Positions 7,992-16,458 of a DNA stretch of 18,424 bases are shown piece after piece. The stretch lies in the NCBI GenBank assembly GCA_947623645.1, contig CANQHK010000013.1, forward strand, positions 1-18,424, written 5' to 3'. Made by a program: the position numbers and the translations under genes. The notes under the pieces are model-generated. The model saw only the letters and a list, made by a program, of their open reading frames with translations. It made no database searches and was not told the DNA's origin. Source of the DNA: an uncultured Bacilli bacterium. Lineage in GTDB: Bacteria > Bacillota_I > Bacilli_A > RF39 > UBA660. The number at the start of each line of letters is the position of its first letter. Positions within the stretch are counted from its first letter, which is position 1.

Positions 7992-8659
7992 TGTTTAAAT
8001 TTAAAGGAATTTCGAGTGATGAGATGCGAGTTATCGCTGAAGAAGAAGACTTTTTTGCAAAAACAAGTCAAAAATATGAGCAGCTTGATATTGATGGGAG
8101 AGATGGTTCTACATTTAATTTCTTAGGTTATGCAAATATTGAGTTGCAAGTCAGATTAAATATATTAGACATTAGTAAATTAGATGAAATTTTGGCTTGG
8201 CTAAATGGTAAAGGAGAATTTGAATTTCAAGGTAGAGTTACAACTGCTTATTTTTTAGCAGAAATAAATCCTACTAGAGTCGCATCTATTAAGCAAATTG
8301 ATGTAACCTTTATAAGGAGTCCTTTTTGGCAACTGAAAAATAATGATTTTGTAGAATGCATTGATTCCATTGAAAATATAGGGAATATCTATGCTGAACC
8401 ACTTATTAGATTAGAAAAGAAAGAAGATAATGTGGTGGATATTTCTATAAATGATATTCGTTTTACTTATACTTTTAATGATGACGAATATGTTGAAATT
8501 AATTGTGAAACAGGGAATGCTACATATAACAATTTATATCGAAATAAATTTTTAGAAATCGGTTTTGAATTTCCAAAATTAAATCCAGGAAATAATATAA
8601 TTAAAAAAAATAGTGGAGATTGCACTATTAAAATAAAAAATAAGGATAGATTTTTATGA
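7991..8659 (+). CDS. Distal tail protein (Dit)
   Basis: 222 residues, overlapping the tape measure stop by one base, with GGAGGTGG just upstream. The N-terminal half matches the siphovirus tail component family (PF05709 type): FKGISSDEMRVIAEEEDFF, the DGRDGST turn, LQVRLNILDISKLDEILAWL and WLNGKGEFEFQGR. A C-terminal beta-sandwich, often a carbohydrate-binding-like domain in Dit proteins, follows (YAEPLIRLEKKED to IIKKNSGDCTIKIK). Dit forms the hexameric hub between tail tube and tip. It ends in TGA, overlapping the start of the next gene by 4 bases. Confidence 0.85.
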   Translation: MFKFKGISSDEMRVIAEEEDFFAKTSQKYEQLDIDGRDGSTFNFLGYANIELQVRLNILDISKLDEILAWLNGKGEFEFQGRVTTAYFLAEINPTRVASIKQIDVTFIRSPFWQLKNNDFVECIDSIENIGNIYAEPLIRLEKKEDNVVDISINDIRFTYTFNDDEYVEINCETGNATYNNLYRNKFLEIGFEFPKLNPGNNIIKKNSGDCTIKIKNKDRFL

Positions 8660-11600
8660 TAAAGTTTTTTAATGAAAATGATAGAGATTTTTCAAAAAAT
8701 GGAGAATTTGTAGCAATTCCTTTAAAAGCGGTTGAAACAAAAAAGAAATCATTAAATGGCTGGTACGTCGATATAGAATTGCCAATTTCATATGCTGATC
8801 AAATTCGCCAAGATATGATTTGTCTAGTTCCTACTAAATCAAAACTTCAGCCGCAGGCTTTTCGAATTAAAAATATCACTAAAACAGATCGTACTCTTAA
8901 ATTTCAAGCAAAACACGTATTTTACGATGCAGAAGGGTATTATTTATTAGACGTACGTCCTACAAATCATGATGGGCAAAATACATTATCATATATCAAT
9001 GATCGGACTGATAGAAAAAGTCCGTTTATTGTGTATTCTAATGTTGAAAAATTAAATACAGCTTATTTTATTCGTAAAAATTTATTAGAAGCATGGCAAA
9101 TAATCGAAGAGCGTTGGGGTGGAGCATTTGATATTGATAATTGGAATATTTCTTTACTAAATTCTATTGGTATTGATAGAGGCGAAACTTTATATTATAA
9201 AAAGAATATTCAAGGAATTAGGATTTTTGAAGATTGGTCAAATGTAACAACTCGGGTATATGGTGTTGGTAGAGATGGCATCATGATCGATTCAAAATAT
9301 CTTGATAGTGATATTCAATACCAAATTCCTTATACCAAAACTGAAGAATTTACTTCTGATTTGGAATACGAAGAGCAGACAGAAGAAAATTTGAAAGCTG
9401 AATTAAAACAGAAAATGCTTGATTATTTAGAAGAAAATAAATATCCTTTTGTGTCATATGAAATAACTTCTGATATCAATCAAAATTTAGAAATTGGCGA
9501 TCCAATCACGATAAAGCATCCACTTGTAACACTTAAAACTGAAGTTCAAGAATATGAATATAATCTTCTCACAAAAAAAGTTACGAAATTAGTTTTTGGA
9601 AATTATACGAGGGATGTAAAATCAAAATTTGATGCGATAAAAAATACAATTCGTGATTCTATGAACAGAATTTCTGAAAATGAAGATTTAATAAATCACC
9701 AAACAGATTTAATTAATTCATTAAATAAGAATGGACATGCTTATATAGATGATAATGAAGTATTTTTTTTAGATCAGTTGCCAAAAGAAGAAGCAAAATA
9801 TGTTATGAGATTAGGACTTGGAGGAATAGGTTTCAGTAAAAATGGAATCGAAGGTCCTTTTTTTAATGCCTGGACAATTGATGGACAATTAAATGCTGAT
9901 TATATAACAACAGGGAAAATGCAAACATCTAGAATCGAAGGATTAGATGAAATTCTTCTATCAGTATCGGAAAAAACGGATAATTTAGACAAAAAAGTTG
10001 ATGGAGTAAGTGCCAATTTTGATGATTTTAAGAATAATGAATATTTGAAATCAATTGAAAATTTGCAAAAACAAATAGACGGAGCTATTCAGTTTTGGAA
10101 AGGCACAGAAATACCTACTTTAACCAATTATCCTGCAAATGAATGGTCTACTAATGATGATAAGGACAATCATTTAGGAGATATTTATTATCACTATAGC
10201 GAAGATGAAGAAGGAAATACAATCGCTTTGAACGGGTATAGATTTGATTTCGTTGACGGTAAATATCAGTGGATTTTATTATCTGATACAGAATTGGCTG
10301 CTGTCCAAGCTCTGGCAGACGAAGCAAATAAACGTTCTCAACAAAATGCAAACTCTATAACAAAATTGCAAGAAAAAGATGCAGAATTTGAAGTGGGTTT
10401 GGATAATATTACAGGAAGAGTTACATCAACAGAAAAAACTGTTGAGAATATTACAACCCCGATTGGTGAAGTAAGCAATGGAAATCATCTTGATATACCT
10501 GATGCCATGGAAAGTAATGCAATAGAATACCATGTAGATGGTAAAAGTGAGCAGGAAACAAGAAGTGGAAAAAATTTATTAAATCCTTCAAAAATGTTAA
10601 AAAGTACCACATTGAACGGAATTACTTATACAAATAATGATGATGGTACATTTAACGTGCACGGGACGGCATCAAAAGATACCAATTTTGAATTATATAA
10701 TTTCACTAAAGAAGATTTACCTTTAGCTAGCTATACATTGTATTCTAATTATGAATATAATCGTCAGACTTTTAATTTAAATGTTAATTTTATTTATGAT
10801 AATGCTCAACATTTTTTAACAGGAAAAAACATATTCAATCTAAAAAATGAAATTTCGTCAGCAGTATTAAGCTTTTACGTTCCTAATGGTGTTACTGTCG
10901 ATTATGATAATGTAAAAGTGATGCTATCAAAAAATACTAAATATGATGACACATATGAACCATACGGAGTAATGCCATCTCCAGAGTTTCCAAGTGAAAT
11001 TAAGAGTATACCTACTACAGAAAATTTGTTTCTTTATGATTATGAAGATAATATTTCCATAAATAATAACCAAACATTCTCTACAACTTTTGAAAATGAA
11101 ACATTAACGGTAAAAGTGCTTAAAGATACAATTGGTAATAATGTATTTCCAAGATTTAAAATAAATCCAGAATTATTAAAAAATGGAAAAAAATATTTAA
11201 TTAGTTCGGTCAATGTTTCTGGTGTTGTAAATTCTTTAAGCTTACAACTTAGAAACAAAGATGGTTCAAGTGCAGGTTTGCCAGTTGCTAATGAAATAGT
11301 TTACGATGATAATTATGATTTGTATGTATTAAGAAATGTATTAGGCTCTGGAAGTATTTCGTTAACTTCTGGCACAACAGCTATTATAAAAAATATACAA
11401 GTGATGGAAAGCACTAAAACAAAATCCTATGTTCCATATGGTCATTGGGCAAAAGTAAAAATTATAGGAGAAAATTTATATAATTATAAAGACACTGCAG
11501 AAGTTTCTAGTGGATTTACTGTTGATGATGATGGTGGGATAACTATTACTTATGATAATTCTTCTGGAACAAGTATTGCCTACAAAAACTATTACACACA

Positions 11601-14373
11601 CGATTTAAAATTATTAAAAGAAAACACTAAATATAATGTGTTTTTCGAAGTAAAAAATGTTAGTGGTAGTGGAAGTATTTATGTCCTTTCAGATTATATG
11701 AATAACGGTCAATTCAAAGACGGAATGAGCTTTGTATTTTCTAACTTAAAAAATGGTCAAATTATTCAAGAATTGAAAACGACAAAAAAAAGTTTTTCAA
11801 ATATAATAGGGAATGTGGGACTTAGAACATTTGCGACTTTTTCAGCAGGTCAAAGCGGTTCAATAACTTTCCGAATTTCAGTTTTAGAAGATACAAATAT
11901 TACATCAGATAATTTTTCATACAAGCCATATCAAGAAAAAGAAGTATTAATTGATTTGAATAAATACGATGAAGAAGGACGTATTACAGGTTTTTACGAA
12001 TTATCATCTCTTCCAGATGGCACGAAAGATACATTAGATATTATAGATGGACAAGTTGTATTGAATAAAAATGTGAGAAAAGCAAATTTAAATGATATTC
12101 CATCAAACAATTTTTATACAAATAATACATCAATATCTGGAAAGCTAAGATGGGCGACTCAATATTTTCAAGATATGAAATACCGTGCTAGTACAACAAA
12201 CAAATTTTTATATTCTAGATATTTAAAGTCATCTACAGCTTCAAAAACATATCAATGCGAAGAAGGTATTTCTGCTGGAGGAAAAACAATTCATATATAC
12301 ATTGAAAATATGTATGATTACACAGCATTAAATAACTTTTTGCAAAAAGAGGATAATTTTATTTATTATCCATTAGAAACTCCAGAACAAATTATTTTAC
12401 CAACAGTAAATATTCCTCTTTATGAAGGCATAAATCACGTAGAATTAGTAGACGATTTGGAAACAAATACATCTATAAAATATTTAAAAAATACACCATT
12501 ATCAGAAGCCTACGCAACTCGCCACGAACTAAAGCAGACGGAAACAAGTTTGCAAACAGAAATTGAGCAAAAGGTTACAGACAGTGAAGCAAGCATTCGA
12601 AGTGAAGTCTCAGGAACTTATACGACAAAAGAAGAGACAAATACAAGGTTTGATGAATTTAGTATCGATAATACAAACATGATTTTGAACAGCAATGTTC
12701 CTGTATTAACTAGTAGACAAGGTATAGTTGCAGAATATGATATAACTGAATCTTTGGTTGAAGGAGATTATTACACAATAAATTTTTATGATGTTTATAC
12801 AACTGCTGCTGTTATAGAAGTATGGGACACAGATTTTGGTTCGCAAGAAGCAATGAATATTAGTCAAAACGGTGGAAATTATAGTTTTACTTTTAGAGCA
12901 ACAGATTTACGTAATACTAAAAAGCATATATTAATATACGCCTCCGCTCTTGTCGGTACTTTCGAATACAGTTCTATAAAACTAACACATTCTTCAAAGC
13001 CAACTTTTTGGACAGGTTCTAGCCAAGATTATTCTACAACAACCGAGATGGACGCAAAAATAGACCAAAAAGTTAGTGAATCAGAAGCAAGTATCACTTC
13101 TTCTGTATCTGCTAAGTTTTCTACAAAAGATTATACTGAACAACTAAATAGAAATACAGTAGAAGATTCAAGAAATTATACAGCGAATGCGTTAAAAGAT
13201 TATACTAAAACAACAGAAATGACAAATATAATTGAACAAAAAGTAACAGAAAGTGAGAATACTCTTAATTTAGAAATTGCTAAAAAAGTAAATAATTCAG
13301 ATTATACTTACGCAAAAATTGTTGAAAAAATAAATAATGATACATCTTCTATATTAATCGATGCCGACCGTCTTAATTTAAAAGCAAATGATATTATTAA
13401 TTTAATTGCTGGAAACACCATTAATCTTACAAGCAAAAATATTGTAGTTGATAGTACAAATCTTAAAATTACCAAGGAAGGGGATTTAACTTGTAAAAAC
13501 GCGAATATAACAGGTACAATAAACGCAACCACAGGAAAAGTAGGAAATTTCGATATAACTGGAGATTCTTTAATAATAGAGTATAATGATTCGCATGGTT
13601 CAACAACTTTTGCCGAAATGTCGAAATATGGTTTTGGAGTTTGGCATGGTACTAGAACAGTAAAAACAGAAGTTCTAACATTAATGTATGACGACACCAG
13701 CAATTCAATACGTGCATATTTTGGAAATAATACTAATTCTTACCTTACCGCTGGAAATGGAAGCTTTGCAGGAAGTTTAGGAGTGTCTGAAGTAGGTAGC
13801 TTTAGTGGACAATTGCAAGCGCATCAAGGTTTATACGTAGAAGGATCTCAATCAAATTTTCATAGTAATACAAGATTTTATGAACTTGTACAATTTGATA
13901 ATGGTATTAATATAGGTACGAATGCAAGTACGATAACAAATGTTAGGTTAGTAACAGGAAGTTCAAATTATGTAGAAATAAGCACTCCTTCAAGTGTTTG
14001 GGGAGTAAGTATGTGGCTTTCAGATAAGAGATTAAAAAAGAATATCGAGGATAGTACGTATAATGCTCTAGAAAAAATACTTGCCATCAAACATCGAGAA
14101 TTTGATTACAAAACTGGAGGACATGTAAAAAATGGTTATATTGCTGATGAATTAGAAGAAATAGATATAGATTTTATCTTCGAAATCGGCGAAGAAAAGA
14201 TGAAACAGCCCGCGATTGATAAAATAATACCGGCTATAACGAAGGCAATCCAAGAACAGCAAGAAATCATAGATCAGCAGCAAAAAAAGATTGATGATTT
14301 AGAAGAAAGAATAAAAAAATTAGAATCACTAGTATTAGAAAAAAATGAGGCGAAAGATGAAAATATTGAATAA
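8656..14373 (+). CDS. Tail-tip (Tal-like) receptor-binding protein with S74 self-cleaving chaperone
   Basis: 1905 residues. Residues 1-340 look like the prophage tail endopeptidase/Tal hub (SYADQIRQDMICLVP, FQAKHVFYDAEGYY, NVTTRVYGVGRDG, EIGDPITIKHP). Coiled-coil and beta stalk segments follow. Three related beta-sandwich modules lie at about 638-785 (GKNLLNPSKM to YEPYGVMPSPEFPSEI), 788-930 (ENLFLYDYED to KSYVPYGHW) and 935-1100 (GENLYNYKD to FSYKPYQEKE). A fourth, different module is at about 1340-1452. A repeated EIEQKVTDSEASI-type coiled coil surrounds it. The end is an intramolecular chaperone of the peptidase S74 type: S1789 opens SDKRLKKNI, with K1794 five residues on as the expected Ser-Lys dyad, then a trimeric coiled coil. 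Self-cleavage before S1789 would release about 117 residues. It probably forms the trimeric tip and binds the cell surface. Confidence 0.88.
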   Translation: MIKFFNENDRDFSKNGEFVAIPLKAVETKKKSLNGWYVDIELPISYADQIRQDMICLVPTKSKLQPQAFRIKNITKTDRTLKFQAKHVFYDAEGYYLLDVRPTNHDGQNTLSYINDRTDRKSPFIVYSNVEKLNTAYFIRKNLLEAWQIIEERWGGAFDIDNWNISLLNSIGIDRGETLYYKKNIQGIRIFEDWSNVTTRVYGVGRDGIMIDSKYLDSDIQYQIPYTKTEEFTSDLEYEEQTEENLKAELKQKMLDYLEENKYPFVSYEITSDINQNLEIGDPITIKHPLVTLKTEVQEYEYNLLTKKVTKLVFGNYTRDVKSKFDAIKNTIRDSMNRISENEDLINHQTDLINSLNKNGHAYIDDNEVFFLDQLPKEEAKYVMRLGLGGIGFSKNGIEGPFFNAWTIDGQLNADYITTGKMQTSRIEGLDEILLSVSEKTDNLDKKVDGVSANFDDFKNNEYLKSIENLQKQIDGAIQFWKGTEIPTLTNYPANEWSTNDDKDNHLGDIYYHYSEDEEGNTIALNGYRFDFVDGKYQWILLSDTELAAVQALADEANKRSQQNANSITKLQEKDAEFEVGLDNITGRVTSTEKTVENITTPIGEVSNGNHLDIPDAMESNAIEYHVDGKSEQETRSGKNLLNPSKMLKSTTLNGITYTNNDDGTFNVHGTASKDTNFELYNFTKEDLPLASYTLYSNYEYNRQTFNLNVNFIYDNAQHFLTGKNIFNLKNEISSAVLSFYVPNGVTVDYDNVKVMLSKNTKYDDTYEPYGVMPSPEFPSEIKSIPTTENLFLYDYEDNISINNNQTFSTTFENETLTVKVLKDTIGNNVFPRFKINPELLKNGKKYLISSVNVSGVVNSLSLQLRNKDGSSAGLPVANEIVYDDNYDLYVLRNVLGSGSISLTSGTTAIIKNIQVMESTKTKSYVPYGHWAKVKIIGENLYNYKDTAEVSSGFTVDDDGGITITYDNSSGTSIAYKNYYTHDLKLLKENTKYNVFFEVKNVSGSGSIYVLSDYMNNGQFKDGMSFVFSNLKNGQIIQELKTTKKSFSNIIGNVGLRTFATFSAGQSGSITFRISVLEDTNITSDNFSYKPYQEKEVLIDLNKYDEEGRITGFYELSSLPDGTKDTLDIIDGQVVLNKNVRKANLNDIPSNNFYTNNTSISGKLRWATQYFQDMKYRASTTNKFLYSRYLKSSTASKTYQCEEGISAGGKTIHIYIENMYDYTALNNFLQKEDNFIYYPLETPEQIILPTVNIPLYEGINHVELVDDLETNTSIKYLKNTPLSEAYATRHELKQTETSLQTEIEQKVTDSEASIRSEVSGTYTTKEETNTRFDEFSIDNTNMILNSNVPVLTSRQGIVAEYDITESLVEGDYYTINFYDVYTTAAVIEVWDTDFGSQEAMNISQNGGNYSFTFRATDLRNTKKHILIYASALVGTFEYSSIKLTHSSKPTFWTGSSQDYSTTTEMDAKIDQKVSESEASITSSVSAKFSTKDYTEQLNRNTVEDSRNYTANALKDYTKTTEMTNIIEQKVTESENTLNLEIAKKVNNSDYTYAKIVEKINNDTSSILIDADRLNLKANDIINLIAGNTINLTSKNIVVDSTNLKITKEGDLTCKNANITGTINATTGKVGNFDITGDSLIIEYNDSHGSTTFAEMSKYGFGVWHGTRTVKTEVLTLMYDDTSNSIRAYFGNNTNSYLTAGNGSFAGSLGVSEVGSFSGQLQAHQGLYVEGSQSNFHSNTRFYELVQFDNGINIGTNASTITNVRLVTGSSNYVEISTPSSVWGVSMWLSDKRLKKNIEDSTYNALEKILAIKHREFDYKTGGHVKNGYIADELEEIDIDFIFEIGEEKMKQPAIDKIIPAITKAIQEQQEIIDQQQKKIDDLEERIKKLESLVLEKNEAKDENIE

Positions 14374-14683
14374 AATATCGGACTTATTAGCAAGTGCTCT
14401 TTTATCTACACTAGAATCAAAATTAGATACTATGAAAAAAGAATTAAAAGACGATATACAGCAAGTAAAGAAAGAATTAAAAGAAGATATTAAAGCAGTA
14501 GATGAAAATACTTGCAAAAATTATCTGGTACGAACTTTAAAAGACATTGAAAATGGCGTTCAAATAGACGACGTTGAATACCAAAGATTTTATGAAGTAT
14601 ACGATCACTATACAAAAGCATTACATTTAAACTCGTACATTCATAAAAAAATAGAGAAATTAGAGAAAGAAGGGAAGATGTAA
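14357..14683 (+). CDS. Small coiled-coil protein of the lysis module
   Basis: 108 residues. The start at 14357 has GAGG 6 bases upstream and lies inside the end of the tail-tip gene; an ATG at 14345 is in frame but has no Shine-Dalgarno. The N-terminus is mildly hydrophobic and amphipathic (ILNKISDLLASALLSTLESK), then a heptad-like charged coiled coil (KKELKDDIQQVKKELKEDI), then a conserved-looking block (NYLVRTLKDIENGVQID ... RFYEVYDHYTKALHLNSYIH). Proteins of this kind commonly precede the holin in Firmicutes phages. The function is unknown to me; an accessory role in holin timing is possible. Confidence 0.6.
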   Translation: MKILNKISDLLASALLSTLESKLDTMKKELKDDIQQVKKELKEDIKAVDENTCKNYLVRTLKDIENGVQIDDVEYQRFYEVYDHYTKALHLNSYIHKKIEKLEKEGKM

Positions 14684-14685
14684 AA

Positions 14686-14883
14686 ATGAGAAATATAATT
14701 GAAAGAGCCTTGAAAACATTTTTCGAGGCTTTTATCAGTTCATTAGTTATTACATTGCCAAACGCTGATTTAACAGATACGGCAGTATTAACAAGTATTA
14801 TTATTGGAGCAATTGCTACAGGAATTTCTGCGTTATTGAATTTCGCATTAAATTGTATTGATAAAAAGAAAGAGAGGGAATAA
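14686..14883 (+). CDS. Phage holin, r1t-like
   Basis: 65 residues with a purine-rich AAGGGAAGATG upstream. Two hydrophobic segments (about 11-27, TFFEAFISSLVITLP; about 33-56, VLTSIIIGAIATGISALLNFAL) are split by a short polar turn (NADLTDTA), and a basic tail (KKKERE) ends the protein. This fits the small two-helix r1t-type holins that make the membrane lesion letting endolysin reach the cell wall. Stop and endolysin start are almost adjacent (TAAAATG). Confidence 0.8.
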   Translation: MRNIIERALKTFFEAFISSLVITLPNADLTDTAVLTSIIIGAIATGISALLNFALNCIDKKKERE

Positions 14884-14884
14884 A

Positions 14885-15721
14885 ATGAAATATTTTACGT
14901 TTGGAATGGAAACCATGAGAATCACGCAGGATTATAATGGTAAAGCGAGCCATTACAATCACTCTCATGGTTCTCCAAAAGATTATCCTATTGATGTGGC
15001 AGGAGTAGACGGTGGACAGAGTGCATATTTTGCTACCGTCGACATGAAAGTAACAGCAATTAAAGGAGTAGGAAACAGTTCTACGAATACAATATGGCTA
15101 GAATCGACAGAAAAGGTCACTACACCTACATTTAACGATTTTGTATGGATTACGTTAACTCATTGGAACGATGGTTCTAAGACAGCAAAATACAAGGTAG
15201 GAGACGTTATCAAAAAAGGCGATATTATCGCTTATGAGGGAACTGATGGAGCGAGTGCAAATCATTTGCATTTAGTATGTGGAAAAGGTCATAGTAATAA
15301 TTGGGTAAAAAATAGCAAAGGTTCTTGGGTAATTAAAGGAGATTCTTTGCCTCCTGAGGAAGTAATGTATATTGATCCTAAATTCACAAAAATTGTGGAT
15401 AACAAAAATTTGAAGTTTAAAGAAGTTCCAAAAGAAGAACCTAAGGAAGATAAAACGGAAGCTTTCTTCCCTAAAAAAGGATATTTTTCTCTTGGAGATA
15501 ATCACAAAAACATTGGTAAAATTGCAGAGTTCATGTATAAAACATTTCCTTCATACACCAATAAAAAGGCTTTAGGAAATTACTATGGACCATATTTACA
15601 ATCATCTATTAAAGAATTTCAAAAACGGGCTAAGGCAGAAAAAAAATACGATGCAGAAATTGATGGCAATGTAGGTCCTAAAACATTAAAAGCGTTAAAA
15701 AAGTATGGATTTAAAGAATAA
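14885..15721 (+). CDS. Endolysin: M23-type peptidase with C-terminal peptidoglycan-binding domain
   Basis: 278 residues. The start at 14885 has AGAGAGGG about 5 bases before it; an upstream in-frame ATG at 14858 lies in the holin gene. The N-terminal domain (about 1-160) is a LytM/M23 fold: H28 (or H26) and D37 in NHSHGSPKDYPIDVAG, H93 in TLTHWND, and the HxH pair H127/H129 in SANHLHLV, with KVGDVIKKGDIIAYEG between. These are the expected zinc ligands and catalytic His of a peptidoglycan endopeptidase. A Lys/Glu/Pro linker (about 184-200) leads to a domain with LGNYYGPYLQSSIKEFQKRA and IDGNVGPKTLKALKKYGF, a PG_binding_1-like motif. There is no signal peptide, so export depends on the holin. 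A strong terminator follows. Confidence 0.85.
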   Translation: MKYFTFGMETMRITQDYNGKASHYNHSHGSPKDYPIDVAGVDGGQSAYFATVDMKVTAIKGVGNSSTNTIWLESTEKVTTPTFNDFVWITLTHWNDGSKTAKYKVGDVIKKGDIIAYEGTDGASANHLHLVCGKGHSNNWVKNSKGSWVIKGDSLPPEEVMYIDPKFTKIVDNKNLKFKEVPKEEPKEDKTEAFFPKKGYFSLGDNHKNIGKIAEFMYKTFPSYTNKKALGNYYGPYLQSSIKEFQKRAKAEKKYDAEIDGNVGPKTLKALKKYGFKE

Positions 15722-15722
15722 T

Positions 15723-15760
15723 AAAAAGAGTCTAGTCTTTGCGGCCAGGCTCTTTTTTTT
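15723..15760 (+). terminator. Intrinsic terminator of the late operon
   Basis: An 11-bp stem with one G-T pair (15723-15733 with 15747-15757), a 13-base loop and a run of eight T at 15753-15760 start two bases after the endolysin stop. It also contains the last codons and stop of the small - strand gene at 15732-15893. Confidence 0.85.
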
Positions 15761-15893
15761 CTTTTCTCCATTTTTCATAATCTTTTTTTAAAGTAGCATA
15801 TAGCATTTTATTTTCGTAAAGATTATATGCTAATATAATATTAATAATAAGTGATATAAATAATAATATAGATAGAATAATAATTGTTTCCAT
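15732..15893 (-). CDS. Small single-span membrane protein, 53 aa
   Basis: The - strand carries a strong Shine-Dalgarno GAAAGGAGG 5 bases before an ATG whose first base is 15893, and an open frame of 53 codons to TAG at 15732-15734. The protein starts METIIILSILLFISLIINII, a membrane span of about 20 residues (4-22), followed by YNLYENKMLYATLKKDYEKW and a very charged tail ending EPGRKD. Span then lysine-rich tail suggests a cytoplasmic C-terminus. It is convergent with the endolysin gene and its end lies within the late terminator. A TATAGT -10-like hexamer (complement of 15913-15918) sits just upstream. I do not recognise a family; superinfection exclusion or another lysogenic conversion role is a guess. 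Confidence 0.6.
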   Translation of the reverse strand: METIIILSILLFISLIINIILAYNLYENKMLYATLKKDYEKWRKEKKEPGRKD

Positions 15894-15950
15894 AAGTCCT
15901 CCTTTCATTTTTACTATAACATAAAATTAAAAAATTTTATATAAAAAAGT

Positions 15951-15999
15951 GAATAAATATTCAGAATACAAAAACGTCTCTTTTTCGTGCCGAATAAAT
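15951..15999. promoter_or_regulatory. Candidate operator repeats upstream of the HTH gene
   Basis: GAATAAAT occurs at 15951-15958 and 15992-15999 in the same orientation, 41 bases apart. The first copy is also half of an inverted repeat GAATA-AA-TATTC (15951-15962). They lie in the divergent spacer between the membrane protein gene and the HTH gene, as operators for autoregulation would. No consensus promoter could be placed with confidence for either gene. Confidence 0.3.
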
Positions 16000-16029
16000 G
16001 ATAACATTAAAATTGAAAAGGAGAAAGCC

Positions 16030-16278
16030 ATGGAAAAGAAAAATATTGTTACTTATGTAGATTATGGAACTATAAAATTCGATATAAAAACTTTAATGAA
16101 AAAGAAGAAAATTACAAAAAGCCAGTTGGTAAAAAGGACTGGACTTCATCATCAAATAATAGAAAGGTATATGTCAGGAAATATAACCAGATATGATAAA
16201 GACATTCTAGCAAAATTATGCTATGTTCTGGAAGGCGATTTAGAAGATATTCTTCGCTATGAAGAGCCCAAAAAATAA
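16030..16278 (+). CDS. HTH transcriptional regulator (Cro/C1-type, HTH_26-like)
   Basis: 82 residues. The start at 16030 has AAGGAG 6 bases upstream; the frame is open from an ATG at 15949 but those residues do not look protein-like. The helix-turn-helix spans roughly residues 27-72: ITKSQLVKRTGLHHQIIERY followed by YDKDILAKLCYVLEGDLEDI, the YozG/HTH_26 pattern of small Xre-like regulators. It lacks a dimerisation or peptidase domain. It sits between the small membrane protein gene, read away from it, and the promoter of the RNA/nuclease unit, so it is a candidate repressor of either or both. Confidence 0.8.
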   Translation: MEKKNIVTYVDYGTIKFDIKTLMKKKKITKSQLVKRTGLHHQIIERYMSGNITRYDKDILAKLCYVLEGDLEDILRYEEPKK

Positions 16279-16285
16279 TTTTCAT

Positions 16286-16321
16286 ATAGAGTTAATTTAA
16301 AGGTAACTATCCTCTTTTTTT
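16286..16321 (+). terminator. Weak terminator candidate after the HTH gene
   Basis: ATA-GTTA (with a 2-base bulge) can pair with TAAC-TAT around a 9-base loop, followed by CCTCTTTTTTT. The stem is short, but the position just after the HTH stop and the T run fit a terminator. Confidence 0.35.
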
Positions 16322-16361
16322 GTCGATTAAGGTGTCAATAATTTAAAAAAAGTTAAAAAAA

Positions 16362-16392
16362 TTGTCTAAATTTGGAAAAAATGTGATATAGT
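16362..16392 (+). promoter_or_regulatory. Second, weaker promoter candidate
   Basis: TTGTCT at 16362-16367 and TATAGT at 16387-16392 are separated by 19 bases, longer than the optimum of 17. It lies about 60 bases upstream of the consensus promoter and could give a longer transcript of the same unit. Confidence 0.3.
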
Positions 16393-16402
16393 ATATTTGT
16401 AA

Positions 16403-16458
16403 GTGACATTATTATACGTTTGTTGACATTTCATAAAAAATATGTTATAATATGTCAC
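16403..16458. promoter_or_regulatory. Operator-like TGACAT sites flanking the RNA promoter
   Basis: GTGACAT at 16403-16409 and ATGTCAC at 16452-16458 are a perfect 7-bp inverted repeat placed either side of the promoter, the right arm touching the -10 hexamer. A third TGACAT, in direct orientation, overlaps the -35 (16424-16429). Such spacing suits a repressor that blocks RNA polymerase; the neighbouring HTH protein is the obvious candidate. Confidence 0.45.
16423..16451 (+). promoter_or_regulatory. Consensus sigma-A promoter of the non-coding RNA
   Basis: TTGACA (16423-16428) and TATAAT (16446-16451) are both perfect consensus with exactly 17 bases between them. Transcription should start near 16458-16459. 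No ORF starts within the next 250 bases on the + strand that looks coding, so the product is an RNA. It is the best promoter in the window. Confidence 0.85.

Noticed and set aside
13308..13703. 131-codon open frame on the - strand inside the tail-tip gene
   Set aside because: It is antisense to a well-supported coding region and its protein has no recognisable pattern; the other - strand frames within the structural genes are the same kind of shadow.
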